NCBI GenBank assembly: GCA_964556075.1
Contig: CAZKUV010000018.1
Location: 1-14,930, forward strand
Length of the DNA: 14,930 nt
Source of the DNA: JAUIHN01 sp964556075
GTDB taxonomy: Bacteria > Patescibacteriota > Saccharimonadia > Saccharimonadales > Saccharimonadaceae
Direction of reading: 5' to 3'
Within the stretch, counting starts at the first letter, position 1, and every line of letters starts with the position of its first letter. Under the pieces are notes generated by a model. That model searched no databases and was not told where the DNA came from. It saw nothing but the letters and a program-made list of their open reading frames with translations. Below, in pieces: positions 1-6,970 of the stretch. The translations under genes and the position numbers were made by a program.

Positions 1-16
1 TGATACTATCGTATCA
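1..16 (-). terminator. Possible terminator hairpin after the 68-aa gene
   Basis: TGATAC-TATC-GTATCA forms a perfect 6-bp stem with a 4-base loop, 24 bases past the stop of the minus-strand gene at 40. Any T-run for that direction would lie outside the window, so its role cannot be decided. It could equally be a short palindrome of no function. Confidence 0.3.
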
Positions 17-39
17 CCAAACCGGTTACGTTTTCAAGC

Positions 40-246
40 TTATTTTTTCTTGCTGATGGTCAGGAAGCCGTTTCGTGGATTTTCGCGGACTTCGCGGTCA
101 GCTGGTAAATCAGTTGGGGTTCCCTTTGGATTGTTAGGGGTCTTTGCGAAGAAGTAAATCGTCTGAGGCTTGCCGCCACGGAGAGTTACTTCGCTCTTAT
201 ACAGGTAATATGTCACGCCCTTACTGTTGGTATGCTGGTAAGCCAT
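40..246 (-). CDS. Conserved small protein (68 aa), function unknown
   Basis: A 68-residue basic protein with no signal peptide, membrane segment or cysteine. It has an N-terminal hydrophilic beta-like part (residues 1-35, with VTYYLYKSEVTLRGGK and the aromatic YFFAK) and a charged tail holding PADREVRENPRNGFLT. That tail is typical of a small protein family I remember from Saccharibacteria and other CPR genomes, without known function. The ATG follows an AGGAGG Shine-Dalgarno by 8 bases. A TTGACA-containing promoter lies just upstream, so it can be transcribed alone as well as with the membrane protein gene before it. The conserved basic sequence would suit nucleic-acid or ribosome contact, but that is only a guess. 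Confidence 0.8.
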   Translation of the reverse strand: MAYQHTNSKGVTYYLYKSEVTLRGGKPQTIYFFAKTPNNPKGTPTDLPADREVRENPRNGFLTISKKK

Positions 247-281
247 ATGTTCTATACCTCCTGGTTAGCTTTACATCTGCT

Positions 282-310
282 AGAGTAGCGCCTCTGATGA
301 CCCCTGTCAA
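282..310 (-). promoter_or_regulatory. Promoter for the 68-aa gene
   Basis: On the minus strand TTGACA (305-310) and TACTCT (282-287) are separated by exactly 17 bases. The -35 is perfect, the -10 weaker. The TGA stop of the upstream membrane protein gene lies inside the -35 hexamer. The predicted start near 275 gives a leader of about 30 bases containing the AGGAGG site. Confidence 0.55.
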
Positions 311-954
311 CTACCGATACCCCTTTGGCGAAGTTTTAACAACACAAAGAGTAGACCGAGACGGAGAAATCTTCCAACGATAAGCAGCAGTACAGCGAGA
401 GTGAACAGTAGTGAGAATCCGGCAAAGTCTGGCGACAAACGCGGCGACGAAAAGTTGTGTCGATAGAGCGCGGGATGAGGAAACTTAACCTCACTGCCCG
501 GATCTGGTGCGGCCGGATATTTGCTTATCTCATCTAGAAAACACTGTAAATACGCTTGTGAATACGAACTAAAGCGAGGCTTACAAACCGCATCCGCTTG
601 GGCGTTAATATTGCCATTCGGATTAGTGCTGTTGATGGCGGCTTCGCGCGCGCTTTGGACGTCACGTTCGAACTGGCCGGTTAGGTCAAACTGACCCGTG
701 CTAGCGTTCATATGAGATGAAACATAGCGTTGTAAATCATACATCCTGTTCGCGACGTCGTCATCCTTACCTTCCTTATCTGCGGACAACACCGCGTTAT
801 AGCGCTGTACCATCCCAACGTTATTAAGTCGTAGAAACGTTGCGGTCACGAAGGCGCAGAGAATAAGAATGAGAAACAACTGCCAGGTTTTGATCCGCTG
901 GATTTTTCTATAAAGATATCTTAATTGATAGTATATCTGCCGACCTGCTTCCAC
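307..954 (-). CDS. Hypothetical membrane protein with two terminal TM helices
   Basis: A 215-residue protein I cannot assign to a named family. A basic N-terminus (residues 1-23) is followed by a hydrophobic helix at about 24-41. A long hydrophilic domain (42-175) has one Asn/Gly-rich stretch around 107-118 and two cysteines (C124, C138) that could form a disulfide. A second helix sits at about 177-205, followed by a short basic tail. This predicts both ends inside and the 130-residue domain outside. The start is GTG with only a weak purine stretch before it; an in-frame later start would remove the first helix and is unlikely. A -10-like TACAAT lies about 30 bases upstream. It is divergent from murC and sits directly before the 68-aa gene. 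Confidence 0.75.
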   Translation of the reverse strand: MEAGRQIYYQLRYLYRKIQRIKTWQLFLILILCAFVTATFLRLNNVGMVQRYNAVLSADKEGKDDDVANRMYDLQRYVSSHMNASTGQFDLTGQFERDVQSAREAAINSTNPNGNINAQADAVCKPRFSSYSQAYLQCFLDEISKYPAAPDPGSEVKFPHPALYRHNFSSPRLSPDFAGFSLLFTLAVLLLIVGRFLRLGLLFVLLKLRQRGIGS

Positions 955-981
955 CCTGAAGAACCTTATTAGCTGCTACTT

Positions 982-990
982 ATTGTAACA
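982..990 (-). promoter_or_regulatory. Extended -10 promoter for the membrane protein gene
   Basis: TGT-TACAAT on the minus strand is an extended -10 (TGn plus hexamer). It predicts a start near 975 and a leader of about 20 bases. The best -35 candidate at 17 bases matches only four of six positions. Confidence 0.4.
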
Positions 991-1089
991 GATGACGTAT
1001 ATGTTGCCGAATATGACAAACTGTGGAATTAAAGTTAAGGACTAACTCGTTAGTATCCTGGTCACCCTTCCCGTCAGATACACCTTCAG

Positions 1090-1098
1090 TGCTATACT
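1090..1098 (+). promoter_or_regulatory. Extended -10 promoter of murC, leaderless spacing
   Basis: TGC-TATACT ends 7 bases before the murC ATG, so the transcript would begin at or next to the A of the start codon. There is no Shine-Dalgarno between hexamer and ATG, and no good -35, as usual for extended -10 promoters. Confidence 0.5.
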
Positions 1099-1105
1099 TG
1101 AACTC

Positions 1106-2362
1106 ATGAATATCTTCTTTTCTGGTATCGGAGGCGTTGCGATAGGACCTCTTTGCGAGATAGCTCTTGACGCTGGATACCAGGTACAGGGCTCCGATAG
1201 ACATCCTAGCTTGATTACTGACCGACTCGAACGACGTGGTATACCAATTTCTGTCGGCGAACAAGACGGTACATATCTGAGAGAGCGTCATCAGCTTCAT
1301 CCCATTGACTGGCTTATTTACACTTCAGCCCTCCCAGGGAACCACCCTGAGCTACAACTAGCTAAAGAGTTGGGCATTAAAACCGCGAAAAGAGACGAGT
1401 TAATTGCGCACATTATCAAGGAAAAACGACTTGAGTTAATTGCTGTCGCCGGTACACATGGCAAAACGACAACGACTGGCATGTTCGTCTGGGCATTAAA
1501 AAAGTTAGGAATTCCCGTCAGTTACTCCGTCGGTACCACCCTATCCTGGGGACCAAGTGGAGTCTATGATTCCACGAGCAAATATTTCGTGTACGAATGT
1601 GACGAGTTTGACCGAAATTTTCTTCACTTCTTCCCCCACCTCTCAGTTATTACATCGATTGATTACGATCACCCTGAGACGTATCCAACCGAAGAAGACT
1701 ATAAATCAGCCTTCCGTCAGTTTATCCAGCAATCCGAGCGAACGATTATGTGGCGACAGGACGCGAAGTATCTCGACTCTAGTCATCCTGAGACTTGGTA
1801 CCTTCAGGAAACCGAAACGCTTAATGTACCGATTGCAGGAGCACACAACCGCAATAACGCAACGCTCGTCCTAAAGGGGCTCGAACGATTAGGATTTGGT
1901 GCGGTCGAGACAAACTGCGACCTCATAGCGACATTTCCAGGTACCGACAGGAGGTTTGAGCGTCTTGCAGATAACCTATATAGCGACTACGGTCACCACC
2001 CTGCGGAAATCATGGCAACGTTACAGATGGCGAGAGAATTATCTGATCACGTCGTTTTGGCCTATCAACCCCATCAGAATGTTCGGCAACATCACATCCA
2101 ACACGAATACGAGAATGCATTCCTGGCTGCCGAACACATATACTGGCTTCCGACCTACCTCTCGCGAGAAGACCCGAATCTCGAAATCTTATCGCCTGAA
2201 GCCTTGACTTCGGGGATTACCAATCGCGACATTATCGAAATTACCGACTTGAACGATGAATTGTGGAGTAAACTGACCGCTGCCCGAAGTAATGGTAAGC
2301 TAGTTCTCCTTATGGGCGCTGGAACAATTGATGCCTGGGCAAGGAAGAAACTAAAAGATTAA
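1106..2362 (+). CDS. murC: MurC-type UDP-N-acetylmuramate-L-alanine ligase
   Basis: ATP-dependent Mur ligase adding the first L-alanine to UDP-N-acetylmuramate in the cytoplasm. The N-terminal nucleotide-sugar domain has GIGG at residues 7-10. The central domain has the P-loop GTHGKTTTT (116-124), ECDEFD (164-169) and a DHPETY segment (188-193). The middle also holds the Mur-type GAHNRNNA (245-252). The C-terminal domain has PGTDRRFE (278-285), DYGHHPAEI (294-302), QPHQ (321-324) and GAGTID (404-409). At 418 residues it is shorter than typical MurC (about 450-490). The DEFD motif recalls Mpl (tripeptide ligase, DEYD), but the RRFE, DYGHHP and QPH motifs favour MurC. The ATG directly follows a -10 with no Shine-Dalgarno. 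Its 3' end overlaps the convergent MazG-like gene by 4 bases. Confidence 0.85.
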   Translation: MNIFFSGIGGVAIGPLCEIALDAGYQVQGSDRHPSLITDRLERRGIPISVGEQDGTYLRERHQLHPIDWLIYTSALPGNHPELQLAKELGIKTAKRDELIAHIIKEKRLELIAVAGTHGKTTTTGMFVWALKKLGIPVSYSVGTTLSWGPSGVYDSTSKYFVYECDEFDRNFLHFFPHLSVITSIDYDHPETYPTEEDYKSAFRQFIQQSERTIMWRQDAKYLDSSHPETWYLQETETLNVPIAGAHNRNNATLVLKGLERLGFGAVETNCDLIATFPGTDRRFERLADNLYSDYGHHPAEIMATLQMARELSDHVVLAYQPHQNVRQHHIQHEYENAFLAAEHIYWLPTYLSREDPNLEILSPEALTSGITNRDIIEITDLNDELWSKLTAARSNGKLVLLMGAGTIDAWARKKLKD

Positions 2363-2688
2363 CGGTTGTCGCCACTTCCGCCGATGACATTACGTTTCTG
2401 ACGATCGGCTAGCTTTTGTATATTCTTTCTTCCTACCTCGTCAAGCGATATGTCGAAATAGTTCGCGATAACCGCTACATGCCACAGAACGTCACCTAGT
2501 TCTTTCGTTATGTCTTCGACGTCCCACTCCGAAAAATCGCTTTCCTTGTCGCGAATGATTTTCTTGGCTTTTTCGGCGATTTCGCCCGACTCACCACAGA
2601 GCCCGAGCAACAAATGAAACAGTTCGTTTTTCTTGTCCTTCGAAGCCGCGGTGCGAAGTGCTAGCTTTTGGTATTCGTCTAAATCCAT
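2359..2688 (-). CDS. MazG-like nucleotide pyrophosphohydrolase
   Basis: A 109-residue all-alpha NTP pyrophosphohydrolase of the MazG superfamily, single-domain form. The metal-binding signature is visible: E33 and E36 in GLCGESGEIAEKAKK, then E63 and D66 in KELGDVLWHVA. Such enzymes cleave nucleoside triphosphates, often damaged or non-canonical ones, to monophosphate and pyrophosphate, cleaning the nucleotide pool. The exact substrate cannot be read from the sequence. The GGAG before the ATG ends only 2 bases from it, too close to serve as a Shine-Dalgarno, and a -10 sits 6 bases upstream, so the mRNA is probably leaderless. It overlaps murC tail to tail by 4 bases with no visible terminator. 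Confidence 0.85.
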   Translation of the reverse strand: MDLDEYQKLALRTAASKDKKNELFHLLLGLCGESGEIAEKAKKIIRDKESDFSEWDVEDITKELGDVLWHVAVIANYFDISLDEVGRKNIQKLADRQKRNVIGGSGDNR

Positions 2689-2694
2689 ATCTCC

Positions 2695-2703
2695 ACTGTA
2701 TCA
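2695..2703 (-). promoter_or_regulatory. Extended -10 promoter of the MazG-like gene
   Basis: TGA-TACAGT on the minus strand ends 6 bases before the ATG, predicting transcription start at the start codon itself. No recognisable -35. Confidence 0.45.
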
Positions 2704-2740
2704 GATTTTTAGAAAACACCCTACGAAACCAGCTGGCAGA

Positions 2741-3106
2741 TTACTGTTCCGGGGGACTGATTCCAAGCGCAGAATCACTGAGAACTTCCCCGCCAAAGCT
2801 CTCATGAGCTGTAAGTTCCGCAAGTCGATCTTCATATAGTTCGCGAAATTCACGGATAGCCTCCGCATCAAGTTTTCCTGATGACGGGAAACCGGTAAAT
2901 TCACTGTCATGTACCGCTTGGTCGCGTACTGACTGATATCCTGGACGACTCAAATCGAGCTGTGCCGCACCGCTGCTGTTATAAAGCCACAGCGAGATTG
3001 AAACTAGAATCAATGAGAGCACTATGGTCAAGCCGACAAGCAGCATAAACTTGTGCTGTCTCCAGCCTAGCGTCTTCGCGTCCGCAATCAACTCTTCTTC
3101 GCTCAT
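2741..3106 (-). CDS. One-helix membrane protein, hypothetical
   Basis: A 121-residue protein with a short acidic/basic N-terminus, a strong transmembrane helix at about 19-42 and an outward-facing hydrophilic domain of about 78 residues. That domain holds an acidic amphipathic helix around 79-103 (EAIREFRELYEDRLAEL). It has no cysteines. The ATG overlaps the TGA of the secreted protein gene as ATGA, so the two are translationally coupled. Their pairing suggests that they act together at the outer face of the membrane. I do not recognise a family; function unknown. No clear terminator follows. Confidence 0.7.
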   Translation of the reverse strand: MSEEELIADAKTLGWRQHKFMLLVGLTIVLSLILVSISLWLYNSSGAAQLDLSRPGYQSVRDQAVHDSEFTGFPSSGKLDAEAIREFRELYEDRLAELTAHESFGGEVLSDSALGISPPEQ

Positions 3107-3630
3107 GCCTCGCTCTCTATTTGCTTTGAGAACTTCTCAAACTCTGACTTATACTGCTTCGCCAGCTCTATGAGATATTGTGTATCAGAATAGACTTGTT
3201 GTCTGAGCTCTCTCGTCTTCACAATACCTTCGTAAAATTCGGCGGGTTTGCTCGCGCAATCAATTCGCATCGTTCGAGACATAGAGACCTCGTACTGCTT
3301 ATAGCTTGTTCGGAAAGCGTCAAGCTGACTGTCGTACTCATGAGTAATACCAGCCAGCTCTTCAAGTCCCCCAAGACGATTGAGAGCGATACGACTATTA
3401 AGCGGCGCCATCAATTTCGTTGAAATGCTTTCGTATAACGGTCCTCGATTGACCCTTAGTAGTCCGTCGCTGGCATGTAGCTGCTGTAATGTCGATTGGA
3501 CAGTCACGCAGTTCTGTCGGACACGCTCAAGAAGCTCCTCCGGGAGCTCTGACTGGGCGTAGACGGCATGAGAACCGATAACCGCCAGACATAGAACTAG
3601 CATAGCGACAAACGAAAAGATTCGATTCAT
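3103..3630 (-). CDS. Secreted protein of Saccharibacteria type, hypothetical
   Basis: A 175-residue protein with a clear signal peptide: basic start, hydrophobic core at about 5-20, and a VYA-Q cleavage site near residue 25. The mature part is helical and charged, with NCVTVQSTLQQLHASDGLLR (40-59), NRGPLYESISTKL (61-73) and a C-terminal helix rich in Lys and Glu. Two cysteines (C41, C125) could form a disulfide. From memory, closely similar secreted proteins recur in Saccharibacteria next to a small membrane protein. Its role is unknown; helical secreted proteins of this sort could be surface or pilus-associated, which is a guess. It starts 22 bases after the MutY-like gene, so it is probably in that operon, and ends in an ATGA overlap with the next gene. 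The Shine-Dalgarno is weak. Confidence 0.75.
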   Translation of the reverse strand: MNRIFSFVAMLVLCLAVIGSHAVYAQSELPEELLERVRQNCVTVQSTLQQLHASDGLLRVNRGPLYESISTKLMAPLNSRIALNRLGGLEELAGITHEYDSQLDAFRTSYKQYEVSMSRTMRIDCASKPAEFYEGIVKTRELRQQVYSDTQYLIELAKQYKSEFEKFSKQIESEA

Positions 3631-3652
3631 GTTCTCTAATTTTCCTATTTTA

Positions 3653-4459
3653 TTAAGATTTAGTCAAACTATACACACCGTTTCGTTCGGTAATGAGACC
3701 GTCTTTTTGCAGCCGTTCGAGCGCCGGTAAAAACCTCTCGTCAGACTTAAACATCAGTTGCAGGTTGTCTAATGACTGGTCATTCATTGCAAGAATACGG
3801 ATAATTTGTCCTCGCATCTGACGAACACTGCCATGAAACACAGACTGTTTTTTATAATGTTTGTTTTTTCCGTTCGTATTCTTAACAACGTTTTGCTTTA
3901 GCCAGCTGCCATAGTCCATCAGCGCCCAATAGAACTTCCGTGGATTTTCTGAATAAATCGTCGCTTCAATAAGCGGAATAAGTTGCGTGTCACTAATCTT
4001 TGATTCTGATTTGAAGAAGTGATGGAAATACACGGTTCGCACGTTTGTTTCTATAAATACCACAGGCTGGTTATAGGCGTATGCTGCAATGGCGCCAGCC
4101 GTAGCAGTACCAATTCCAGGCAGCTCGGATAATTCGGCGATGGTGGCAGGCAGCACCTCGCTATATTCGGAAACGACCCGCTTTGCAGCTTCGTGTAGGA
4201 ATTTGGCGCGCCGGTTATACCCTAAACCCGACCACATCCGGAGTACTTCGCTGAGCGGAGCATCCGCCAGCGCGGACAGGGTTGGAAATGCTTCTATAAA
4301 CGCCTCAAACTTTGGGACAACCCTCGCCACTTGCGTCTGTTGGAGCATCAACTCGCTCACTAGTACAAAGTACGGATCTGTATTTACTCTCCAGGGCATT
4401 TCCCGATACAGTTCTTCTCCCTTATCTAGAACGAGAGCTTGAAAGTTAGCAGCGTTCAT
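3653..4459 (-). CDS. MutY-like HhH-GPD DNA glycosylase without Fe-S cluster
   Basis: Base-excision repair glycosylase of the HhH-GPD superfamily, nearest to A/G-specific adenine glycosylase. From the chosen start it has 268 residues. The catalytic-helix motif SELMLQQTQV (35-44) keeps the Glu (E36) matching E. coli MutY E37. The helix-hairpin-helix LPGIGTATAGA is at 113-123. The residue matching the catalytic Asp is Glu (E137 in FIETNVRTV). The protein has no cysteine, so the four-Cys [4Fe-4S] loop is absent; DYGSWLKQNVVKN... takes its place. The NUDIX-like 8-oxoG recognition domain is also missing; instead a short winged-helix-like tail (about 210-268) is present. I chose Met at 4459: the longer frame from 4510 would begin inside a terminator stem, and a -10 ends 7 bases before 4459. 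It leads an operon with the secreted protein gene. Confidence 0.8.
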   Translation of the reverse strand: MNAANFQALVLDKGEELYREMPWRVNTDPYFVLVSELMLQQTQVARVVPKFEAFIEAFPTLSALADAPLSEVLRMWSGLGYNRRAKFLHEAAKRVVSEYSEVLPATIAELSELPGIGTATAGAIAAYAYNQPVVFIETNVRTVYFHHFFKSESKISDTQLIPLIEATIYSENPRKFYWALMDYGSWLKQNVVKNTNGKNKHYKKQSVFHGSVRQMRGQIIRILAMNDQSLDNLQLMFKSDERFLPALERLQKDGLITERNGVYSLTKS

Positions 4460-4466
4460 ATAGTTA

Positions 4467-4475
4467 AGTATCTCA
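4467..4475 (-). promoter_or_regulatory. Extended -10 promoter of the MutY-like gene
   Basis: TGA-GATACT on the minus strand ends 7 bases before the ATG at 4459, the same spacing as at murC. It lies just downstream of the terminator hairpin that ends the YtxH-like transcript. No -35 match. Confidence 0.45.
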
Positions 4476-4476
4476 T

Positions 4477-4504
4477 AGAAAGACCGCCTCTGCTGTTGAG
4501 GCGG
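4477..4504 (-). terminator. Terminator of the YtxH-like operon
   Basis: On the minus strand CCGCCTC-AACAGCA-GAGGCGG forms a perfect 7-bp GC-rich stem (4484-4504), followed by TCTTTCT. It lies 23 bases past the stop at 4528. The T-run is interrupted, so strength is moderate. Confidence 0.6.
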
Positions 4505-4527
4505 CCACATATCGTAATAGTAGTTTT

Positions 4528-4857
4528 CTAGTCTTTCTTAGCCGACTGTTTGGCGCTTTCGGTCGCACGTGTCGTACGTTCCTTGGCTTCGTTCTTTAGC
4601 GCGGCCGCCTCCTCGGCTAGTGTGCGCGCAGAGCGTTTCGCGCTCTCGGTCATTCCACGAAGCTCTGTTTCAGCTTGAGACGCGCCGCTTTTAATAACGT
4701 CCATAGTTTCGCCGGCTTTCTCGTCCATCCGATCCTTAGCTTCACGTGCTTTGGCTCGTATCTCTTCTCTTGTTTCGGCACCGCTCTTTGGAGCCAGTAA
4801 TAATCCAGCTATAAACCCAGTGATTGCGGCAAAAAGTACGTTGGTTGATTTACTCAT
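4528..4857 (-). CDS. YtxH-like envelope/stress protein
   Basis: A 109-residue protein of the YtxH type. An N-terminal hydrophobic segment (about 7-22) contains the hallmark GFIAGLLLAPKSGAETREEI (14-33). It is followed by a long Ala/Lys/Glu-rich helix (35-109) of repeating amphipathic character, likely a coiled coil in the cytoplasm. YtxH proteins are general-stress, membrane-anchored proteins of unclear biochemical role in Firmicutes and many other bacteria. A strong AGGAGG Shine-Dalgarno lies 8 bases before the ATG. It is the second gene of a two-gene unit, 19 bases after the small membrane protein, and is closed by the hairpin at 4484-4504. Confidence 0.85.
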   Translation of the reverse strand: MSKSTNVLFAAITGFIAGLLLAPKSGAETREEIRAKAREAKDRMDEKAGETMDVIKSGASQAETELRGMTESAKRSARTLAEEAAALKNEAKERTTRATESAKQSAKKD

Positions 4858-4876
4858 AGAATTTCCTCCTCTTTAG

Positions 4877-5092
4877 TTATCGTCGGAACATTTTAGCAAC
4901 ATATCCCATAACCTTGACTGGGCTAAGCCATTCGGTTGCTGAGGCTAAGTTCTCTGCGGTTTGGTTGACGTTTTTAGCTAGTCGATTCAGCTTGACCAGA
5001 ATTAATATTATGGCTGTCAGCATCGCGATAATTACGACTGAAAGTAGTATCACCGTCACTGTCAGCAGTACAACTATGGTGTTGTCATCCAC
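4877..5092 (-). CDS. Small membrane protein (71 aa) upstream of the YtxH-like gene
   Basis: A 71-residue protein with one very hydrophobic helix (about 5-34, with runs such as IVVLLTVTVILLSVVIIAML). It is followed by a short helix KLNRLAKNVNQTAENLASAT and a basic tail ending MFRR. The GTG start at 5092 has GGAG 6 bases upstream; the nearby ATG is out of frame. The architecture (helix plus NVNQTAENL-type helix) resembles DUF948-like proteins, which often travel with YtxH, but the match is only by character. It lies 19 bases before the YtxH-like gene, so the two are co-transcribed and probably both act at the membrane. Confidence 0.75.
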   Translation of the reverse strand: MDDNTIVVLLTVTVILLSVVIIAMLTAIILILVKLNRLAKNVNQTAENLASATEWLSPVKVMGYVAKMFRR

Positions 5093-5117
5093 TGGGAGCT
5101 CCTTTTATGTTATTAAG

Positions 5118-5141
5118 CTACTGTAAGCAGTAGTATACTAC
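5118..5141 (-). promoter_or_regulatory. Palindromic promoter region of the YtxH operon
   Basis: A perfect 12-bp palindrome GTAGTATACTAC (5130-5141) contains the -10-like TATACT read on the minus strand. It overlaps a second inverted repeat CTACTG-TAAG-CAGTAG (5118-5133). The predicted start falls inside the second repeat, as expected for an operator or a 5' stem-loop. No clear -35. Confidence 0.35.
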
Positions 5142-5180
5142 CTCCTACTATAGCAGGCTGTGAGATTTATTACTCGCGGT

Positions 5181-6923
5181 CTACAGACCGAGCTCTTTTA
5201 GTTGAGCTGGGTCAACACTGCTTGGTGAGTTCATCATGACATCTATGCCCGAACCATTCTTAGGGAAGGCGATAATCTCTCGGATATTTTCCTCATTCAT
5301 TAGTACCATGAAGATTCGGTCGATACCGTATGCGCAGCCTGCGTGCGGTGGAGCGCCGTACTTGAAGGCATTGAGCATTGCTCCGAACTTCTCTTCGACA
5401 TAATCTTTGTCGTAGCCGAGCGCTCCAAACGCGCTATACATAATGTCAGGATTATGGTTTCGGACTGCCCCGGAACATATTTCATACCCATTCATCACCA
5501 TATCGTACTGATCTGCAACGATTGCCAGTCTCTTTTCGTCGGTATCAGCCTCAGCTAGTGCCTTTAATCCGCCACGCGGCATACTAAATGGGTTGTGACC
5601 GAAGTCAACTCGTTTGTTTGCCTCGTCCCATTCATAGAACGGAAAATCTATGATCCAGGCAAGCGCCACCACATCAGGGTCCTTGAGATCGAAATGGTCA
5701 GCAAATTCACTGCGGAGTTTGCCAAGTACCTTGTTAACGGTTTGACGAGTGTCTGCACCAAAGAATATTGCATCGCCAGGCTGCGCTCCTGTCTTTTCGA
5801 GTAAGGCGGTTTTTTCGTCTTCGCTGAGGAATTTCGCAATCGGAGAACGGAGTTCCTCATCTTCAACGATAATGTACGCGAGCCCGCCGGCCCCTTCAAC
5901 TTTTGCTAGTTCCGTGAACTGATCGATCTGCTTACGACTGAGTTCGCTTCCTCGCTCAACACGAATCGCTTTGACCGTTTCAGCGTTTCTAAAAACCGAA
6001 AACTCGGTTTCGGAAAATACGTCAGTCAATTCGATGAGTTCCATGCCGTATCTAAGATCCGGTTTATCGCTACCATATCGTTCCATGGCTTCGCGATACG
6101 GTATGCGCGGAATAGTGTCGCTATGAAGTCGCTTGCCAGCAAAGTCTGTGACAAGTTTCTTGATAAGTGGCTCCATCAGACTGCGAACTTCCTCTCCGTC
6201 TTCGATGAAACTCATCTCAAGATCGAGCTGATAAAAATCACCGTATAAGCGGTCAGCCCGAGGGTCCTCATCACGAAAACAAGTAGCGATCTGATAGTAC
6301 CTTGGAACGCCGCCAACCATAAGAAGCTGCTTAAATTGCTGCGGTGCTTGTGGTAACGCGTAGAACTTTCCCTGATGAACCCGTGAAGGTACCAAGAAGT
6401 CACGAGCGCCTTCCGGACTCGAGTTAGCAAGTATAGGCGTTACGACTTCAATAAAATCATTCGCCTCCATATAGTCACGAAGTACTTTGTAGTACTCAGC
6501 GCGGCGCCTTAACATGTTTTGCATTTTCGGACGACGAAGGTCGAGGAAGCGGTATTTCAGGCGCAGGTCCTCGTTCGCTTGAGCCTCCGAGAAGGGTTGA
6601 ATAGGGAGCGGTTCGGCACGATTAAGGATGTCGATTGATTCGACGACTACTTCAATGCCGCCGGTAGCAATATTCTCGTTCTTTAATCCTTCTTCTCTTT
6701 CTTTAACTTGTCCAACCACGCGTACGACAAATTCGTCCCGGAGCGTCTCTGCGACGGCAAACGCCTCTGCCATCTCGGGATGGAATACCAGCTGCACGAT
6801 GCCGGTGTGATCGCGAAGATCGACAAAGATAAGTCCGCCATGGTCGCGACGTGTCTGCACCCACCCTTTTAAGGTGATAGTCTGTTCTATTTTTTCAGGT
6901 GTAGTAGATGCTAGTGTTCGCAT
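5181..6923 (-). CDS. aspS: Aspartyl-tRNA synthetase, bacterial type
   Basis: Class II aminoacyl-tRNA synthetase, 580 residues (family about 590). It has an N-terminal OB-fold anticodon domain (about 1-105), class II motif 1 (about 138-162), motif 2 (YQIATCFRDED at 210-220 through YQLDLEMSF at 231-239), a bacterial GAD insert (about 290-400) and motif 3 (GCAYGIDRIFMVL, 529-541). The motif 2 loop reads RADRLYGDFYQ where E. coli has RADRQPEFTQ. H28 (RRDHGG), L80 and I85 fall at positions that, from memory, separate non-discriminating AspRS (His; Leu) from the E. coli-type enzyme (Leu; Asn, Met). This enzyme may therefore also make Asp-tRNA(Asn) for later amidation. The start has only a weak GAGAG site, 52 bases after a leader ORF. 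No obvious terminator follows. Confidence 0.97.
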   Translation of the reverse strand: MRTLASTTPEKIEQTITLKGWVQTRRDHGGLIFVDLRDHTGIVQLVFHPEMAEAFAVAETLRDEFVVRVVGQVKEREEGLKNENIATGGIEVVVESIDILNRAEPLPIQPFSEAQANEDLRLKYRFLDLRRPKMQNMLRRRAEYYKVLRDYMEANDFIEVVTPILANSSPEGARDFLVPSRVHQGKFYALPQAPQQFKQLLMVGGVPRYYQIATCFRDEDPRADRLYGDFYQLDLEMSFIEDGEEVRSLMEPLIKKLVTDFAGKRLHSDTIPRIPYREAMERYGSDKPDLRYGMELIELTDVFSETEFSVFRNAETVKAIRVERGSELSRKQIDQFTELAKVEGAGGLAYIIVEDEELRSPIAKFLSEDEKTALLEKTGAQPGDAIFFGADTRQTVNKVLGKLRSEFADHFDLKDPDVVALAWIIDFPFYEWDEANKRVDFGHNPFSMPRGGLKALAEADTDEKRLAIVADQYDMVMNGYEICSGAVRNHNPDIMYSAFGALGYDKDYVEEKFGAMLNAFKYGAPPHAGCAYGIDRIFMVLMNEENIREIIAFPKNGSGIDVMMNSPSSVDPAQLKELGL

Positions 6924-6970
6924 ATTCTCTCTTTTACAATCTTAGAAGTCAGGTACGCTTGGTTCCCAAT

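Noticed and set aside
980..1300. 106-aa minus-strand ORF overlapping the murC start
   Set aside because: It is antisense to the conserved GIGG region of murC, has no Shine-Dalgarno and no family character; it is a shadow ORF.
4460..4510. Longer start for the MutY-like protein (17 extra residues)
   Set aside because: The extension is the terminator stem of the upstream gene and the promoter region; homology begins after Met at 4459.
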